This document shows positions 54,196 to 54,294 of a stretch of 54,294 bases of DNA, piece by piece. The notes under the pieces were generated by a model. It was not told where the DNA came from. It saw only the letters and a program-made list of their open reading frames with translations, and did not search any database. The stretch's first letter is position 1; every line of letters begins with the position of its first letter. Location of the stretch: assembly GCF_006569205.1 (NCBI RefSeq), contig NZ_VIGD01000016.1, forward strand, positions 1 through 54,294, read 5' to 3'. The stretch comes from Ureibacillus terrenus (GTDB lineage: Bacteria; Bacillota; Bacilli; Bacillales_A; Planococcaceae). A program made the translations under genes and the position numbers.

Positions 54196-54294
54196 TTCCT
54201 ATCATCCCTGTTGGAGATTTTTATTGTTTTATTAAAATAATAATTAAAGTCTATAGAGAACCCTTTTTTCTAACAAGTCTAATCCAGCACGGCC

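Overview
The window looks like chromosome of a low-GC, endospore-forming-type Bacillales bacterium (Bacillaceae or Caryophanaceae; the genus cannot be fixed by eye). Reasons: a Bacillus-type 23S-5S rRNA end, Shine-Dalgarno sites of the GGAGG type, many TTG/GTG starts, a seven-gene Mrp antiporter operon, a purine riboswitch in front of xpt-pbuX, YpsA, RocD, an LPXTG protein with a sortase, and Fur- and PerR-like boxes. It has catalase, an FtsH, class II fumarase and isocitrate lyase, so it is probably an aerobic heterotroph.

Layout. 1-300: end of an rRNA operon. 570-880: a frameshifted DUF1963 (YwqG-type) remnant. 967-5166: a LytTR regulator divergent from isocitrate lyase (aceA), then a glyoxylate-type class V aminotransferase; no malate synthase lies nearby. 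5318-7439: a GT2-like glycosyltransferase lacking the usual DxD and a membrane-anchored transglutaminase-like protein. 7522-10950 (minus): an EamA exporter, an ArgH-like lyase and a BadF-type sugar kinase packed as an operon. 11209-12724 (minus): a DUF421 membrane protein and a KdpD-like universal-stress protein, divergent from mrpABCDEFG (12954-18741). 18832-26264: metallophosphoesterase, DUF6509 protein, class III CoA-transferase, an unknown 483-residue protein on the opposite strand, an AEC carrier and an FtsH. 26325-32670 (minus): a giant BadF/HgdB-type activase-dehydratase fusion, a TetR gene that has lost its DNA-binding end, and katA. 32948-37193: a membrane-tethered Mrr-like nuclease, an MFS porter, an amino-acid permease and an unknown protein. 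37331-39467: guanine riboswitch, xpt, pbuX. 39514-44361 (minus): fumC, a predicted Fur-controlled small RNA, ypsA, rocD and a multidrug-type MFS pump. 45219-49018 (minus): two related secreted repeat proteins and a sortase. 49371-52404: an enolase-superfamily racemase/OSBS, a YkvI-like permease and an FG-GAP-like protein. 52621-54198: a Crp/Fnr regulator, a DUF2892 protein with an operator-like palindrome and an SD-masking hairpin, and an N-lobe-less protein kinase.

The most notable non-coding signal is at 40961-41140 on the minus strand. A TTGACA-N17-TATCAT promoter overlaps a perfect 19-bp Fur box. It would drive a transcript of about 143 nt containing a 9-bp hairpin with a CCCCC loop and ending in an intrinsic terminator. 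That is the architecture of an iron-sparing small RNA of the FsrA type, placed just upstream of fumC. Other loci worth attention are the LLG-repeat surface proteins with their sortase, the EamA/ArgH-like/kinase operon, and the tandem-activase fusion in an apparently aerobic organism. All assignments rest on reading motifs; no database search was possible.
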